A DNA stretch of 8,126 bases from NCBI GenBank assembly GCA_024278035.1, contig JAJRUA010000315.1, positions 1-8,126 of the forward strand, given 5' to 3'. The translations under genes were made by a program, and so were the position numbers. The notes below the pieces were generated by a model. The model worked only from the letters and a program-made list of their open reading frames with translations. It did not search any database and had not been told where the DNA came from. Below, in pieces: positions 1 to 6,267 of the stretch. Each line of letters starts with the position of its first letter. Position 1 is the first letter of the stretch. The DNA is from Planctomycetota bacterium. Its GTDB lineage: Bacteria > Planctomycetota > Planctomycetia > Pirellulales > Lacipirellulaceae.

Positions 1-327
1 GAAGAAGCCGAACTAGAATTGCTCATCGACGAATCGGCGGCCGATCGCGTTGCGCTTGGCCAATCCGTTCGGGTGTTACTTGAACAAACCCCTGGGCGCA
101 TTCTCACGGGCCACGTTACGGCTTTGGGCCGACAAACAGAATCGCTTGCCAATTCGCTGGACGCCAAGGGACATCGCCTGAGAGTTCAATTCGACGCTTC
201 CGTCGTTGATCTAGCCGATCGACCATTGGTACTCAGGGGTACTGGCCGCGCCCGCATCGATTCCGGCTACGCCCCGATCGGTGAGCAACTCTCCGCCGCC
301 TTCTGGCGCACCTTTCGGTTGCCGTAA
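1..327 (+). CDS. HlyD-family membrane-fusion/periplasmic adaptor protein, C-terminal part (5' end outside window)
   Basis: The frame is open from the first base and ends at TAA 325-327, giving the last 108 residues of a longer protein. The stretch has the beta-rich look of the C-terminal domain of HlyD/EmrA-type adaptors: 'DRVALGQSVRVLLEQTPGR' (a residue-binding beta strand followed by a turn typical of 'G..V.v.....pg..f.G.V'), then 'LTGHVTALGRQ', then a strand near the end with 'LRGTGRARI' and a terminal 'FWRTFRLP'. Such proteins bridge an inner-membrane transporter to the envelope. In planctomycetes similar adaptors often accompany an M50-type membrane protease or an ABC exporter, but no partner is visible here because the 5' side is cut off. 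A TTG at 19 is in frame but is only an internal leucine codon. Family assignment is by motif pattern; the substrate is unknown. Confidence 0.68.
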   Translation, partial: EEAELELLIDESAADRVALGQSVRVLLEQTPGRILTGHVTALGRQTESLANSLDAKGHRLRVQFDASVVDLADRPLVLRGTGRARIDSGYAPIGEQLSAAFWRTFRLP

Positions 328-408
328 GTCCGTTGCGGTGCCTTCCGAATTTCTTCGCTAGACGCTCGCTGGTTTTCCTATTTACCGCTTACTGTATCGT
401 TCGGTTTT

Positions 409-1416
409 TCAGCGGGGGGCTAGGAGGTTTCCTTTGCGGAAGGCTTCGGCCATGGCTCGAGGGACTTCGGCTTCGGCAAGGATGACTTCGCCCCGTTTTG
501 CAGCGACCTGGGCCTTCATCTCCTGTTCACGGGCAATCGCGTCGGCACGCCGTTTTTCGGCCATTGCCTGAGCTTTCCGGGTATCGGCTTCCGCCTGATC
601 CGCTTGGAGGCGGGCACCAATGTTCTCGCCAATGTCGATGTCGGCAATGTCGATCGAAACAATCTCAAAAGCGGTATGGGCATCGAGGCCTCGGTCAAGC
701 ACCGCCTTAGAAATCTGATCGGGGTTCTCCATCACTTCCAGGTGGTCGGCTGCCGAGCCGATGGCGGTGATGATCCCTTCACCGACGCGGGCGATGATGG
801 TTTCTTCCGTCGCACCGCCGATTAACTGTTTGAGGTTCGTCCGGACGGTCACCCGAGCACGAATTTTCAGCTCCACGCCATTCTTTGCGACGGCACTGAG
901 AGTGGTCTTCGACGATTTATCCGGATCGGGACAGTCGATCACCATCGGATAGACACTGGTCTTCACGGCTTCTAAGACATCGCGACCAGCAAGGTCGATG
1001 GCGGCAGCACGGTCGAAATCCAAATCGATATCCGCACGATGGGCGGCGACGATGGCGCTAATGATTCGCGGTACATTGCCCCCCGCCAAGTAATGTGCTT
1101 CGAGCCGTTGGGTTGTGATGCCGGTCGTCGGATCGAGGCCGACGCCCGCCTGCTTGGCTTGGATCAGCGCGTCGAGAATCACGTGGGGCTGGACTTGGCG
1201 GAGCGACATAAAGACCAACGTGAATGGGCTCACGGGGGCATTGGACATGTAGGCCTGCAACCACATTTTGCCGTAATTGAATCCAAACACCGCCAGCAGG
1301 ACAAACGCCCCAAGCAGGACCAAAACCAAGAAAATGCTTAAAATGCCCTTTTGGCTAAAATCATTCACTTCAGCGGCTTGGGCGAAGAGCGGCAGGAGGG
1401 CAGAAAAGGTAAGCAT
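409..1416 (-). CDS. floA: FloA-type flotillin-like membrane scaffold protein
   Basis: This 335-residue protein matches the FloA (YqfA/UPF0365) family almost end to end. It has a hydrophobic N-terminus (membrane segment about residues 24-46), the diagnostic '[11 protein letters not shown]' (105-115), '[12 protein letters not shown]' (140-151), 'RVGEGI' (210-215), '[16 protein letters not shown]' (248-263), then the charged Ala/Glu-rich coiled-coil 'QADQAEAD...[21 protein letters not shown]' and '[13 protein letters not shown]'. FloA proteins form oligomers on the inner face of the membrane and organise functional membrane microdomains. Compared with Bacillus subtilis FloA there is an extra N-terminal hydrophobic stretch, an insertion near 161-176 with 'CPDPDKSSK', and the tail that normally follows 'EAFRxGN' is missing: the protein ends at 'NLLAPR'. 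The start ATG at 1416 has no obvious Shine-Dalgarno. No NfeD partner gene is adjacent. It converges with the HlyD-like gene across an 81-bp gap in which no clear terminator was found. Confidence 0.95.
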   Translation of the reverse strand: MLTFSALLPLFAQAAEVNDFSQKGILSIFLVLVLLGAFVLLAVFGFNYGKMWLQAYMSNAPVSPFTLVFMSLRQVQPHVILDALIQAKQAGVGLDPTTGITTQRLEAHYLAGGNVPRIISAIVAAHRADIDLDFDRAAAIDLAGRDVLEAVKTSVYPMVIDCPDPDKSSKTTLSAVAKNGVELKIRARVTVRTNLKQLIGGATEETIIARVGEGIITAIGSAADHLEVMENPDQISKAVLDRGLDAHTAFEIVSIDIADIDIGENIGARLQADQAEADTRKAQAMAEKRRADAIAREQEMKAQVAAKRGEVILAEAEVPRAMAEAFRKGNLLAPR

Positions 1417-1528
1417 GATAAGGGGCCAGTGAGGCGTTATTGCGGCTGAGGTTGTCGGGGGTGGGAAGGGTGCCTATCCTACCCCAAGAGGCTCGCTTGA
1501 GAAGCTGCCATGGCGTTTTAGACGCTGA

Positions 1529-1591
1529 CCTAGCCGCAGGCGGGAGCCGCGGTTTTTTGCTCCCCACCGCCGGCTTCCGCCTGCGGCTAGG
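1529..1591. repeat. Long palindrome, REP-like (21-bp arms)
   Basis: The arms 1529-1549 and 1571-1591 are inverted complements; 15 bp (CCTAGCCGCAGGCGG at 1529-1543 against 1577-1591) are perfect, followed by one G-T wobble (1544/1576) and five more paired bases. The 21-nt loop is T/C-rich. The high GC, the symmetry and the intergenic place resemble dispersed REP-type elements; that it recurs elsewhere in the genome is inference. It could instead act as a bidirectional transcription block between floA and the DUF1559 gene, although no U-run follows the stem directly. Confidence 0.7.
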
Positions 1592-1680
1592 CCATTTCCT
1601 AGGGGCTTTGCCGATTTTTTGGCCCCAAAACGGTTGGACTTGCTGGCTTTTTTTGCGAAATTTGGTGATACTTACAGCAC

Positions 1681-1747
1681 GTCCCAGAACCTTCAGGTAC
1701 CGCGGTCTTTCTCGGGCCTCTGGACACTTCCTGATAGGTTTTGGGAC
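1681..1747. repeat. Inverted repeat upstream of DUF1559 gene (17-bp bulged stem)
   Basis: GTCCCAGAACCT (1681-1692) pairs with AGGTTTTGGGAC (1736-1747) with a single G-U type mismatch. After a one-base bulge (T1735) the pairing continues as TCAGG (1693-1697) with CCTGA (1730-1734). The loop of about 32 nt contains the small palindrome ACCGCGGT (1699-1706). It lies 85 bp before the DUF1559 start, so it may fold in that gene's 5' leader or be an operator or a dispersed repeat. The function is unknown. Confidence 0.6.
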
Positions 1748-1821
1748 AGGCACTCAGGGGGCCCGTACTTGGTTGGGGCATCTTTGAGAATCGTGCTTCT
1801 AACTCTAACGCTCATCAGCGT

Positions 1822-1827
1822 AAGGAA
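1822..1827 (+). promoter_or_regulatory. Ribosome binding site of the DUF1559 gene
   Basis: AAGGAA ends 5 nt before the ATG at 1833. It is one of only two convincing Shine-Dalgarno sequences in the window and supports that start, which also places the prepilin motif at the expected distance from the N-terminus. Confidence 0.6.
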
Positions 1828-1832
1828 CAGGT

Positions 1833-2945
1833 ATGCGTATCCCAACATCTTCCGCCATTTCTCGGGCCGGTTTCACCCTTGTGGAGCTGCTTGTCGTGAT
1901 TGCCATCATCGGCACGCTAATAGCCCTCTTGCTGCCGGCGGTGAACGCCGCCCGCGCCACGGCTCGCTCAGCCCAGTGCATGAACAGCCTCAAGCAGGTG
2001 GGCACCGGCATGATTAACTACAGCACGCAGAAACAGCGATTCCCCGGTTACGTGCAACCTGTAAGGCGAAGCAATGGAGAGTTCCTTCTGATCGATACGG
2101 CGGGGGGCATTGCTAACTCGGACTTCGAGAGCAGTGGCGGAACCGACAGAACCGTTTCGTGGGTTAGTTGGGCCGGCGTCATTGCACCACAACTCGAACG
2201 ACAAGACATCTACGATGCCATGGTCGATGGAACCGTCAACCATGGCGACCCGCGAGCTGCCATCCGCCCGATCGAGATTCTCATCTGTCCGGCCGATACG
2301 GACCTCACGGCATCGCCCGCCAATGCGGGGTTGTCCTACTCCGCCAACGCCGGGGGATGGGATTTTAATGCCGCGGGAGTTTACCTTAGTGCTGCGAGCG
2401 ACCCCAACACGGGCGACACCAAAGACAACGGCATGTGCCACAATCTTTCGCTCAGCAAAGTCCAGGCCAGCGACGCCCGTGACGGAGCCTCCACAACCAT
2501 TTTGTTAGCGGAGAACGTTCATAAAGAGATTGAGCCAAGCCCTGGAAACCCAGGCTACACATGGATGGGTGTCCAGAACAACCAGTTTGCTGAACAACAG
2601 TTTGGCATTGTTTGGGTCGTCCATTTGCAGCCGATCAATGGGACGACGATCTTGAACACGCAACAAGCATTTAGTGCTGAGGGAAACACCGCCGGTTTTC
2701 CGATCGATTCGCCCGCCTACGCCCGTCCGGCAAGTGCCCATCCTTCGGGAGCGTTCAACACGTTTTTCGTCGATGGCCACACGCAAGCGATTGCAGCGGA
2801 CATTGACTATGATGTCTACCAGCGGTTAATGACCCCCAATGGCCGCGAGTGCGTCGACCCAGCGGATCATACGGCCAACCTTAACCTAGGAGAGCCAATT
2901 TTCGATTTCCGTAATCTCGCCCCATTGTCGGAAAGCGATTATTGA
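1833..2945 (+). CDS. DUF1559 domain-containing protein with type IV pilin-like N-terminus
   Basis: The 370-residue product starts with a classic prepilin leader: '[20 protein letters not shown]', with the predicted prepilin-peptidase cut after Gly13, Phe14 as mature residue 1 and Glu18 as mature residue 5, followed by the hydrophobic helix and '[26 protein letters not shown]', which is standard for this family (Pfam DUF1559). The C-terminal part has the 'HP.G...FF.DGH' motif (His303, Asp314-Gly315) and then '[14 protein letters not shown]', which marks a subgroup of the family. The spacing between His and Asp-Gly is 10 residues, not the usual 9. Planctomycetes carry dozens to hundreds of such pseudopilin-like proteins. 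They are probably exported and membrane-anchored, but their role is not established. The gene stands alone, with its own ribosome binding site and long gaps on both sides. Confidence 0.93.
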   Translation: MRIPTSSAISRAGFTLVELLVVIAIIGTLIALLLPAVNAARATARSAQCMNSLKQVGTGMINYSTQKQRFPGYVQPVRRSNGEFLLIDTAGGIANSDFESSGGTDRTVSWVSWAGVIAPQLERQDIYDAMVDGTVNHGDPRAAIRPIEILICPADTDLTASPANAGLSYSANAGGWDFNAAGVYLSAASDPNTGDTKDNGMCHNLSLSKVQASDARDGASTTILLAENVHKEIEPSPGNPGYTWMGVQNNQFAEQQFGIVWVVHLQPINGTTILNTQQAFSAEGNTAGFPIDSPAYARPASAHPSGAFNTFFVDGHTQAIAADIDYDVYQRLMTPNGRECVDPADHTANLNLGEPIFDFRNLAPLSESDY

Positions 2946-2964
2946 TTCTCTTTTCTATTTTTCA

Positions 2965-3159
2965 CGCAGAGGGCACGGAGAGAAAGAAAACGAATTAGAC
3001 GCGGAGGAACGCGGATCAGGCGGATTTTCGCGGATGAAAAATTGTTTCTTAGTTGTTAGAGACAATCTACTGTTCTTCATACATTTAATCCGCGCTTATC
3101 CGTTCAATCCGCGTTCCTCCTCGCCTAATTCGTTTCGTTTTTTCTCCGTGTCCTCTGTG
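2965..3159. repeat. Giant imperfect inverted repeat before smpB (about 75-bp arms)
   Basis: The left arm 2965-3039 and right arm 3084-3159 are inverted complements over their whole length with about one gap and scattered mismatches (roughly 80% identity by eye). Shared blocks include ACGAATTAG, GAGGAACGCGGAT, GCACGGAG/ACACGGAG and CGCGGAT. In the 44-nt centre, ATTGTTTC (3041-3048) pairs with GAGACAAT (3059-3066), so the structure continues inward. The whole could fold as one hairpin of about 195 nt. The 'CACGGAG', 'GAGGAACGCGGAT' style is reminiscent of intergenic repeats common in planctomycete genomes; recurrence here is inference. No open frame or transposase is inside, so it would be a non-autonomous element. 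Confidence 0.75.
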
Positions 3160-3175
3160 ATCTCCGTGGTAAACC

Positions 3176-3667
3176 GTGGCCAAGAAAGATAAAAAATCGA
3201 AGAAAGGGGACGACCCCAACGAAAAAACGATCGCTACCAACCGAAAGGCTCGGCATGAGTACGAAGTGCTCGACAAGCTGGAGTGCGGAATTGTGTTGGT
3301 GGGGAGCGAAGTGAAGAGCTTGCGCGAAGGGCACATGTCGCTTGATGAAGCCTACGGTCGGGTCGATAAGGGAGAGGTCTGGCTCGTCAACTGCGATATC
3401 CAAGAGTACCGCAACGCGACCGTTCTGAACCACGAGCCGAAACGTCGCCGCAAGCTGTTGATGCACCGTCGTGAGATTGCCAAGTTTGCCGATAGGGCGT
3501 ACGAAAAGAACCTTACTCTCGTGCCGCTCAAAATGTATTTTAAGCAGGGACGAGCGAAGTTGCTGCTCGGACTTTGTCGCGGCAAGAAGACCTACGACAA
3601 ACGCGAATCGCTCAAACGCAAAGACATGCAGCGCGACATGGACCGAGCCATGCGGCGCGATCGCTAA
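3176..3667 (+). CDS. smpB: SsrA (tmRNA)-binding protein SmpB
   Basis: The 163-residue product is full length for SmpB, which binds tmRNA and brings it to stalled ribosomes for trans-translation. The core begins with 'ATNRKARHEYEVLDKLECGIVLVG' style sequence and 'SEVKSLREGHMSLDEAYG', followed by 'HEPKRRRKLLMHRREI', 'LVPLKMYFKQGRAKLLLGL' and 'GKKTYDKRESLKRKD', ending in the basic tail 'MQRDMDRAMRRDR' that enters the mRNA channel. The N-terminus is a short lysine-rich extension. GTG 3176 is the only plausible start: an in-frame TAA lies at 3170-3172, two codons upstream. No Shine-Dalgarno is present; the bases before the start belong to, or directly adjoin, the large inverted repeat. No tmRNA gene was seen in the window. 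Confidence 0.97.
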   Translation: MAKKDKKSKKGDDPNEKTIATNRKARHEYEVLDKLECGIVLVGSEVKSLREGHMSLDEAYGRVDKGEVWLVNCDIQEYRNATVLNHEPKRRRKLLMHRREIAKFADRAYEKNLTLVPLKMYFKQGRAKLLLGLCRGKKTYDKRESLKRKDMQRDMDRAMRRDR

Positions 3668-3789
3668 GAACCCACAGCACCTTGCCCTGAAACGATTGCC
3701 GGATGAGGCTCGGCTTTCAACGGCAAAGCTTCAACAGCGAAGCATGTAACCAACCTCTGTTCCGCCTCTTTTACTAAATCGCGAAGCTG

Positions 3790-4290
3790 TTGTCTTCTGA
3801 GCATGTCCGCCACCGTCCGCCACGTGCATTGAGCCAGCCTCGTGAGTTGGTCGTTGTCTGTGCGCCGCTGCGAAGTCGGGTGAACTTGTCACGGATCGCA
3901 CGGGCGGCGGGCTGTTGTGGGGTGCCGAGAATCCTTACCACGGGCCGACCGATGAAGCTCGCCCCAGAGATTGCTCGTGATGCGACCGAGTCGGTCGAGT
4001 TGGTCCATCGCCGTTCGCTTGAGCCGGTCCTCAAGAACTTGCGCAAGGAGGGGTACCACCTCGTTGGCCTGGAGCAGACGACCGATTCGCACGACTTGCA
4101 TCACTTTTCATTTGACCGACGAACGGCCTTGATCATCGGCAATGAACGGACCGGCCTAACCGACGACGTTTTGGCTTTGTTGGATGCGACGGTCGAAATC
4201 CCTGTTTGGGGCCTTCCGCATAGCTACAACGCGGCGACCGCCACCTGTATGGCGTTGTACGAATACTGCCGACAGTTTCCGGACGGGTAA
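3790..4290 (+). CDS. TrmH/SpoU-family (SPOUT) RNA 2'-O-methyltransferase
   Basis: The product carries the three SpoU motifs in order: motif 1 'NLSRIARAAGCCGV' (Asn32, Arg35), motif 2 'ALIIGNERTGL' (GNERTG 117-122, Glu119) and motif 3 'IPVWGLPHSYNAATA' (137-151, Asn147), which form the knotted S-adenosylmethionine site. These enzymes methylate the ribose 2'-hydroxyl in tRNA or rRNA. With about 150-166 residues it is a minimal catalytic domain without an N-terminal substrate-binding domain, like TrmL, but the target base cannot be told from sequence. The start is uncertain: an in-frame stop lies at 3775-3777, no ATG or GTG precedes the first beta strand, and TTG occurs at 3790, 3829 and 3847. 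The first is given; an ATC or CTG start just upstream is possible. It follows smpB by 122 bp on the same strand and converges on narK. Confidence 0.88.
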   Translation: MSSEHVRHRPPRALSQPRELVVVCAPLRSRVNLSRIARAAGCCGVPRILTTGRPMKLAPEIARDATESVELVHRRSLEPVLKNLRKEGYHLVGLEQTTDSHDLHHFSFDRRTALIIGNERTGLTDDVLALLDATVEIPVWGLPHSYNAATATCMALYEYCRQFPDG

Positions 4291-4350
4291 GCGGGTGTTT
4301 TGAAAACGAAAAACCGACGCTACGCGTTTCGATGAAAAACGATGGCTTGG

Positions 4351-5733
4351 CTACGAGCTCAATACCGTTTCCAGTTCCGAGGCCGAGGTAGCAAGCTCTG
4401 TAGGCCGAAGATTTTTTCTTTGCATCGCTTCATCAAAATCCTTTTTGGCCTCCCGCTCAGCCTCTGGATTGAACTGTACGGCGAAAGTGAGGAAGGAACA
4501 GACCGTGACGAGTCCGCCTAAGATCAACAGAGCAGTGGGCCAATCGAGCGAGCTTTTGAACAAGAACCCAGCGGCAACGGCCCCCGCATTGCCACCGGCA
4601 CCAACGATCCCAGCGACGGCTCCAAAGGCCTTCTTGTTAACGAAGGGAACGACGGAGAAGGTTGCTCCTTCCGACATTTGTACAAACAGACTGAAGACGA
4701 TCATGATTGGCAAGGCCGTTGCTAAGACCGTTATTTGCGAAAAAAACATCAGGGCAATGCCTTCGCAAAACAGGACGAAGAACAACCAAGTGACGCGGCC
4801 CCGCAGTCCCCACTTACTACCGAAGAAGTCGCCAGAGGCTCCCCCCAAGGTTCGAGCGAAAAGATTCATCAAGCCAAACGAGGCCGCCATCACTCCCGCA
4901 GCGGCCAAGCTGAGGCCAAAATAATCGATGAAGTAAAGGGCCGCAATGTTGTTGATCGTCAGTTCAATCCCAAAGCACGAACCGTAGATCAGGAACAGCA
5001 CCCAAACGCGGTGGTCCCGACAGGCGGCCCAGAACGCTCCGTTCGTTTTCTTCTTGGAAGGAAGTTTGCCAGCGGCGCGTAGTTCTTTGAAGTTGCCTTC
5101 CGGCGTGTCTTGCGTCAAACAACCGTAGGCGATGCCGGTTAAAAAACAAACGACACCGGCCACAACCATAGAAGCTCGCCAGCCGAACGCTTCGGTAAAC
5201 CCGAGCGTCGTGACGAACAGTGCAAAGACGATGGGCATGACCAACTGGGTTACGCCACCCCCGAAGTTACCCCAGCCAGCCGAGGTGGCATTGGCCGTGC
5301 CTACCACGTTCGGTGCGAACATGATCGATGTGTGGTACTGCGTAATCACGAACGACGCACCGATCACACCGATCAGCAGTCGAAACAACAAGAACGTCTG
5401 GAAATCATGAGCGAGCCCGATTCCCATCACAGGGAACGCCCCCAGAATCAAGAGCCACATGTAGGTCAATCGCGGGCCGAAACGCTCGCATAACCAACCG
5501 ACGGCGAGGCGTGCGAAGACCGTCGCAGAAACCGAAGCGATGATTGTCCAACCAACCTGCTCTTTCGTTAACGATAGTTCTTCGCGCACGATCGCCATGA
5601 GTGGAGCGATGCCGAACCAAGCGAAGAAGCAGAGGAAAAAGGCGAACCACGACATGTGGAAAGCCCGAATCTGTGGCAAGTTGAGACGAAAGAAATTGCC
5701 CCAAAGCGAGGTCGCTTTGTTTTGGATTTCCAT
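4351..5733 (-). CDS. narK: NarK/NasA-type nitrate/nitrite transporter (MFS, NNP family)
   Basis: The protein of 460 residues is a multi-helix major-facilitator transporter of the nitrate/nitrite porter family, which brings nitrate in (or exchanges it for nitrite) across the inner membrane. It carries both nitrate signatures: 'NATSAGWGNFGGGV' (148-161) in the N-terminal half and 'AGIVGAGGNAGAV' (374-386) in the C-terminal half. Arg118 ('LLFRLLIGVIGASFV') sits where the family has a conserved substrate arginine. The MFS loop motif appears as 'GWLCERFGPR' (79-88). The frame is open up to 5952, but the extra 73 residues are proline-rich and unlike the family; ATG 5733 places 'MEIQNKATSLWGNFFRLN' before the first helix and is preferred, although no Shine-Dalgarno is visible. 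The C-terminus is a charged cytoplasmic tail. It diverges from the nitrate reductase-type operon, supporting a role in nitrate assimilation. Confidence 0.93.
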   Translation of the reverse strand: MEIQNKATSLWGNFFRLNLPQIRAFHMSWFAFFLCFFAWFGIAPLMAIVREELSLTKEQVGWTIIASVSATVFARLAVGWLCERFGPRLTYMWLLILGAFPVMGIGLAHDFQTFLLFRLLIGVIGASFVITQYHTSIMFAPNVVGTANATSAGWGNFGGGVTQLVMPIVFALFVTTLGFTEAFGWRASMVVAGVVCFLTGIAYGCLTQDTPEGNFKELRAAGKLPSKKKTNGAFWAACRDHRVWVLFLIYGSCFGIELTINNIAALYFIDYFGLSLAAAGVMAASFGLMNLFARTLGGASGDFFGSKWGLRGRVTWLFFVLFCEGIALMFFSQITVLATALPIMIVFSLFVQMSEGATFSVVPFVNKKAFGAVAGIVGAGGNAGAVAAGFLFKSSLDWPTALLILGGLVTVCSFLTFAVQFNPEAEREAKKDFDEAMQRKNLRPTELATSASELETVLSS

Positions 5734-5899
5734 AATGAAAAATAAGTAGGGGGAGCCGATCCCCGATGCCATCTTCCCGAACTTGTCGCTGCCTTCGAGA
5801 GGATGGCACGGGGGGGGAATTGGGCCGGGTGAGGTTTCGTAGGAGGGAAGCGTGTTGGCGGGACCGCCATACGGTGGGATAGACGCTGCCCTTGGGTAG

Positions 5900-5915
5900 A
5901 GCAATGCGTGCGCCG
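5900..5915 (-). promoter_or_regulatory. Weak sigma-54-like promoter facing narK
   Basis: Read on the minus strand the bases are CGGCGC-ACGCA-TTGCT. The -12 half TTGCT is consensus, and the GG (5914-5913) and GC (5902-5901) dinucleotides have the required 10-nt separation. The -24 half departs from TGGCAC at two positions. Transcription would start near 5889, about 155 nt before the narK ATG. This is a weak match that gains interest only from the stronger site facing the other way. Confidence 0.25.
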
Positions 5916-5949
5916 TTTCTCCTAACACCACCAAGGCCTGCCATAAAAG

Positions 5950-5963
5950 CACGTAATTTCGTG
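5950..5963. promoter_or_regulatory. Near-palindromic 14-bp candidate operator
   Basis: CACGTAATTTCGTG is a perfect dyad except for one symmetric pair of positions (5 and 10). It lies in the divergent region, upstream of both transcription units, where a dimeric regulator could bind. No specific regulator is recognised, and such a dyad could occur by chance. Confidence 0.25.
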
Positions 5964-6006
5964 GTATTCGCCGGACATTTTTTCTTGATTCGATCCGGCC
6001 TGCCCA

Positions 6007-6023
6007 ACCCGCTTGCAGCGGGT
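6007..6023. repeat. Short perfect hairpin (6-bp stem, 5-nt loop)
   Basis: ACCCGC (6007-6012) and GCGGGT (6018-6023) are perfect inverted complements around TTGCA. The site is about 125 bp upstream of the rightward sigma-54-like promoter, a distance typical for enhancer-binding proteins, but it does not match the NtrC consensus, so its role is open. Confidence 0.35.
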
Positions 6024-6146
6024 GCCCAATTGGAAGGCAAGGCTTGGCCGGGTCGCTTGCCTGTCGGCATCGCTGGAAAAAATCTTTCTATCTGAATGCC
6101 ATTCCTGTAAGCCGATGGGAGACGTCCTTCGGAATTATGGTCGCAT

Positions 6147-6162
6147 TGGCATCCTTATTGCT
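6147..6162 (+). promoter_or_regulatory. Candidate sigma-54 (RpoN) promoter of the molybdoenzyme operon
   Basis: TGGCAT-CCTTA-TTGCT closely matches the sigma-54 consensus TGGCAC-N5-TTGCW. The invariant GG (6148-6149) and GC (6160-6161) are separated by exactly 10 nt, and a T precedes the -24 element. The expected transcript start is near 6172-6174, about 100 nt before the preferred ATG at 6275. Sigma-54 control, with an enhancer-binding activator, is common for nitrogen-assimilation genes, which fits the neighbours. The binding site of an activator was not identified. Confidence 0.55.
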
Positions 6163-6171
6163 TACGGACTG

Positions 6172-6195
6172 ATAGCGCCGACCTGCGCGCGCTAT
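6172..6195 (+). repeat. Leader hairpin 1 at the predicted transcript start
   Basis: ATAGCGC (6172-6178) pairs perfectly with GCGCTAT (6189-6195) around a 10-nt loop. It starts right where the sigma-54-like site predicts +1 and it would bury the alternative ATG at 6194 in its right arm. That argues mildly for the downstream start at 6275. Confidence 0.4.
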
Positions 6196-6211
6196 GCCCG
6201 CCTTCCTGAGC

Positions 6212-6226
6212 CCGTGCAGCGCACGG
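6212..6226 (+). repeat. Leader hairpin 2 next to the pyrimidine tract
   Basis: CCGTGC (6212-6217) and GCACGG (6221-6226) form a perfect 6-bp stem with a 3-nt AGC loop. The pyrimidine tract begins at the next base. The tract is C-rich, not a U-run, so this is not a standard intrinsic terminator. The loop does not fit the six-base loops of ANTAR-target RNAs known from nitrate-gene leaders. Confidence 0.4.
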
Positions 6227-6267
6227 TTCCTCCCCTCCTTTGCCTCCCCTCCCTCCTTCCCCCCTTT
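6227..6267 (+). other. Polypyrimidine tract before the Fe-S/DmsC fusion gene
   Basis: Forty of 41 bases are C or T, the only purine being G6242. It ends 7 nt before the ATG at 6275. Such a tract could serve as an unstructured, S1-like ribosome landing site in a gene without Shine-Dalgarno, or form a triplex-prone DNA segment. If translation began at 6194 it would instead encode a Pro/Ser/Phe-rich stretch unlike any known domain of this family. Confidence 0.6.

Larger units (their letters stand above)
1417..1832. other. Divergent intergenic region between floA and the DUF1559 gene
   Basis: These 416 bp must carry the promoters of floA (leftward) and of the DUF1559 gene (rightward). No protein-coding stretch resembling a known family was found; the open frames here are chance readings. 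The main contents are two separate long inverted repeats (1529-1591 and 1681-1747) and several T-rich runs (around 1615-1620 and 1647-1654). I could not pick convincing -35/-10 boxes. Confidence 0.6.

Noticed and set aside
1440..2017. Several open frames of 60-130 codons in the floA/DUF1559 gap
   Set aside because: They run through palindromes and into the DUF1559 gene in the wrong frame, and give low-complexity sequence without recognisable domains.
2946..3175. tmRNA (ssrA) gene next to smpB
   Set aside because: The structured sequence here is an inverted repeat; no tRNA-Ala-like acceptor, CCA-type end or tag-peptide frame was found.
3668..3789. Small gene or terminator between smpB and the methyltransferase gene
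   Set aside because: Only weak stems (TTGCCG/CGGCAA and GCTTC/GAAGC) without a T-run; open frames here are tails of out-of-frame readings.
4291..4350. Bidirectional terminator between the convergent methyltransferase and narK genes
   Set aside because: Only very short complementary stretches (such as GTTTT/AAAAC and CGTTT/AAACG) are present, too weak to call.
5804..5824. TGGCAC followed by a G-run and TTG, looking like a sigma-54 site
   Set aside because: The distance between the halves is 10 nt instead of 5, and GC at -12 is absent; it also points toward the 3' side of narK's own leader.
5734..5952. Possible 73-residue N-terminal extension of NarK
   Set aside because: The frame is open, but the residues are proline-rich and unlike NNP transporters, which begin shortly before the first helix; ATG 5733 fits family length (460 residues).
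5405..6070. Long open frame (221 codons) on the minus strand overlapping narK
   Set aside because: It is an Arg/Pro-rich out-of-frame reading of narK and its upstream region with no family resemblance.
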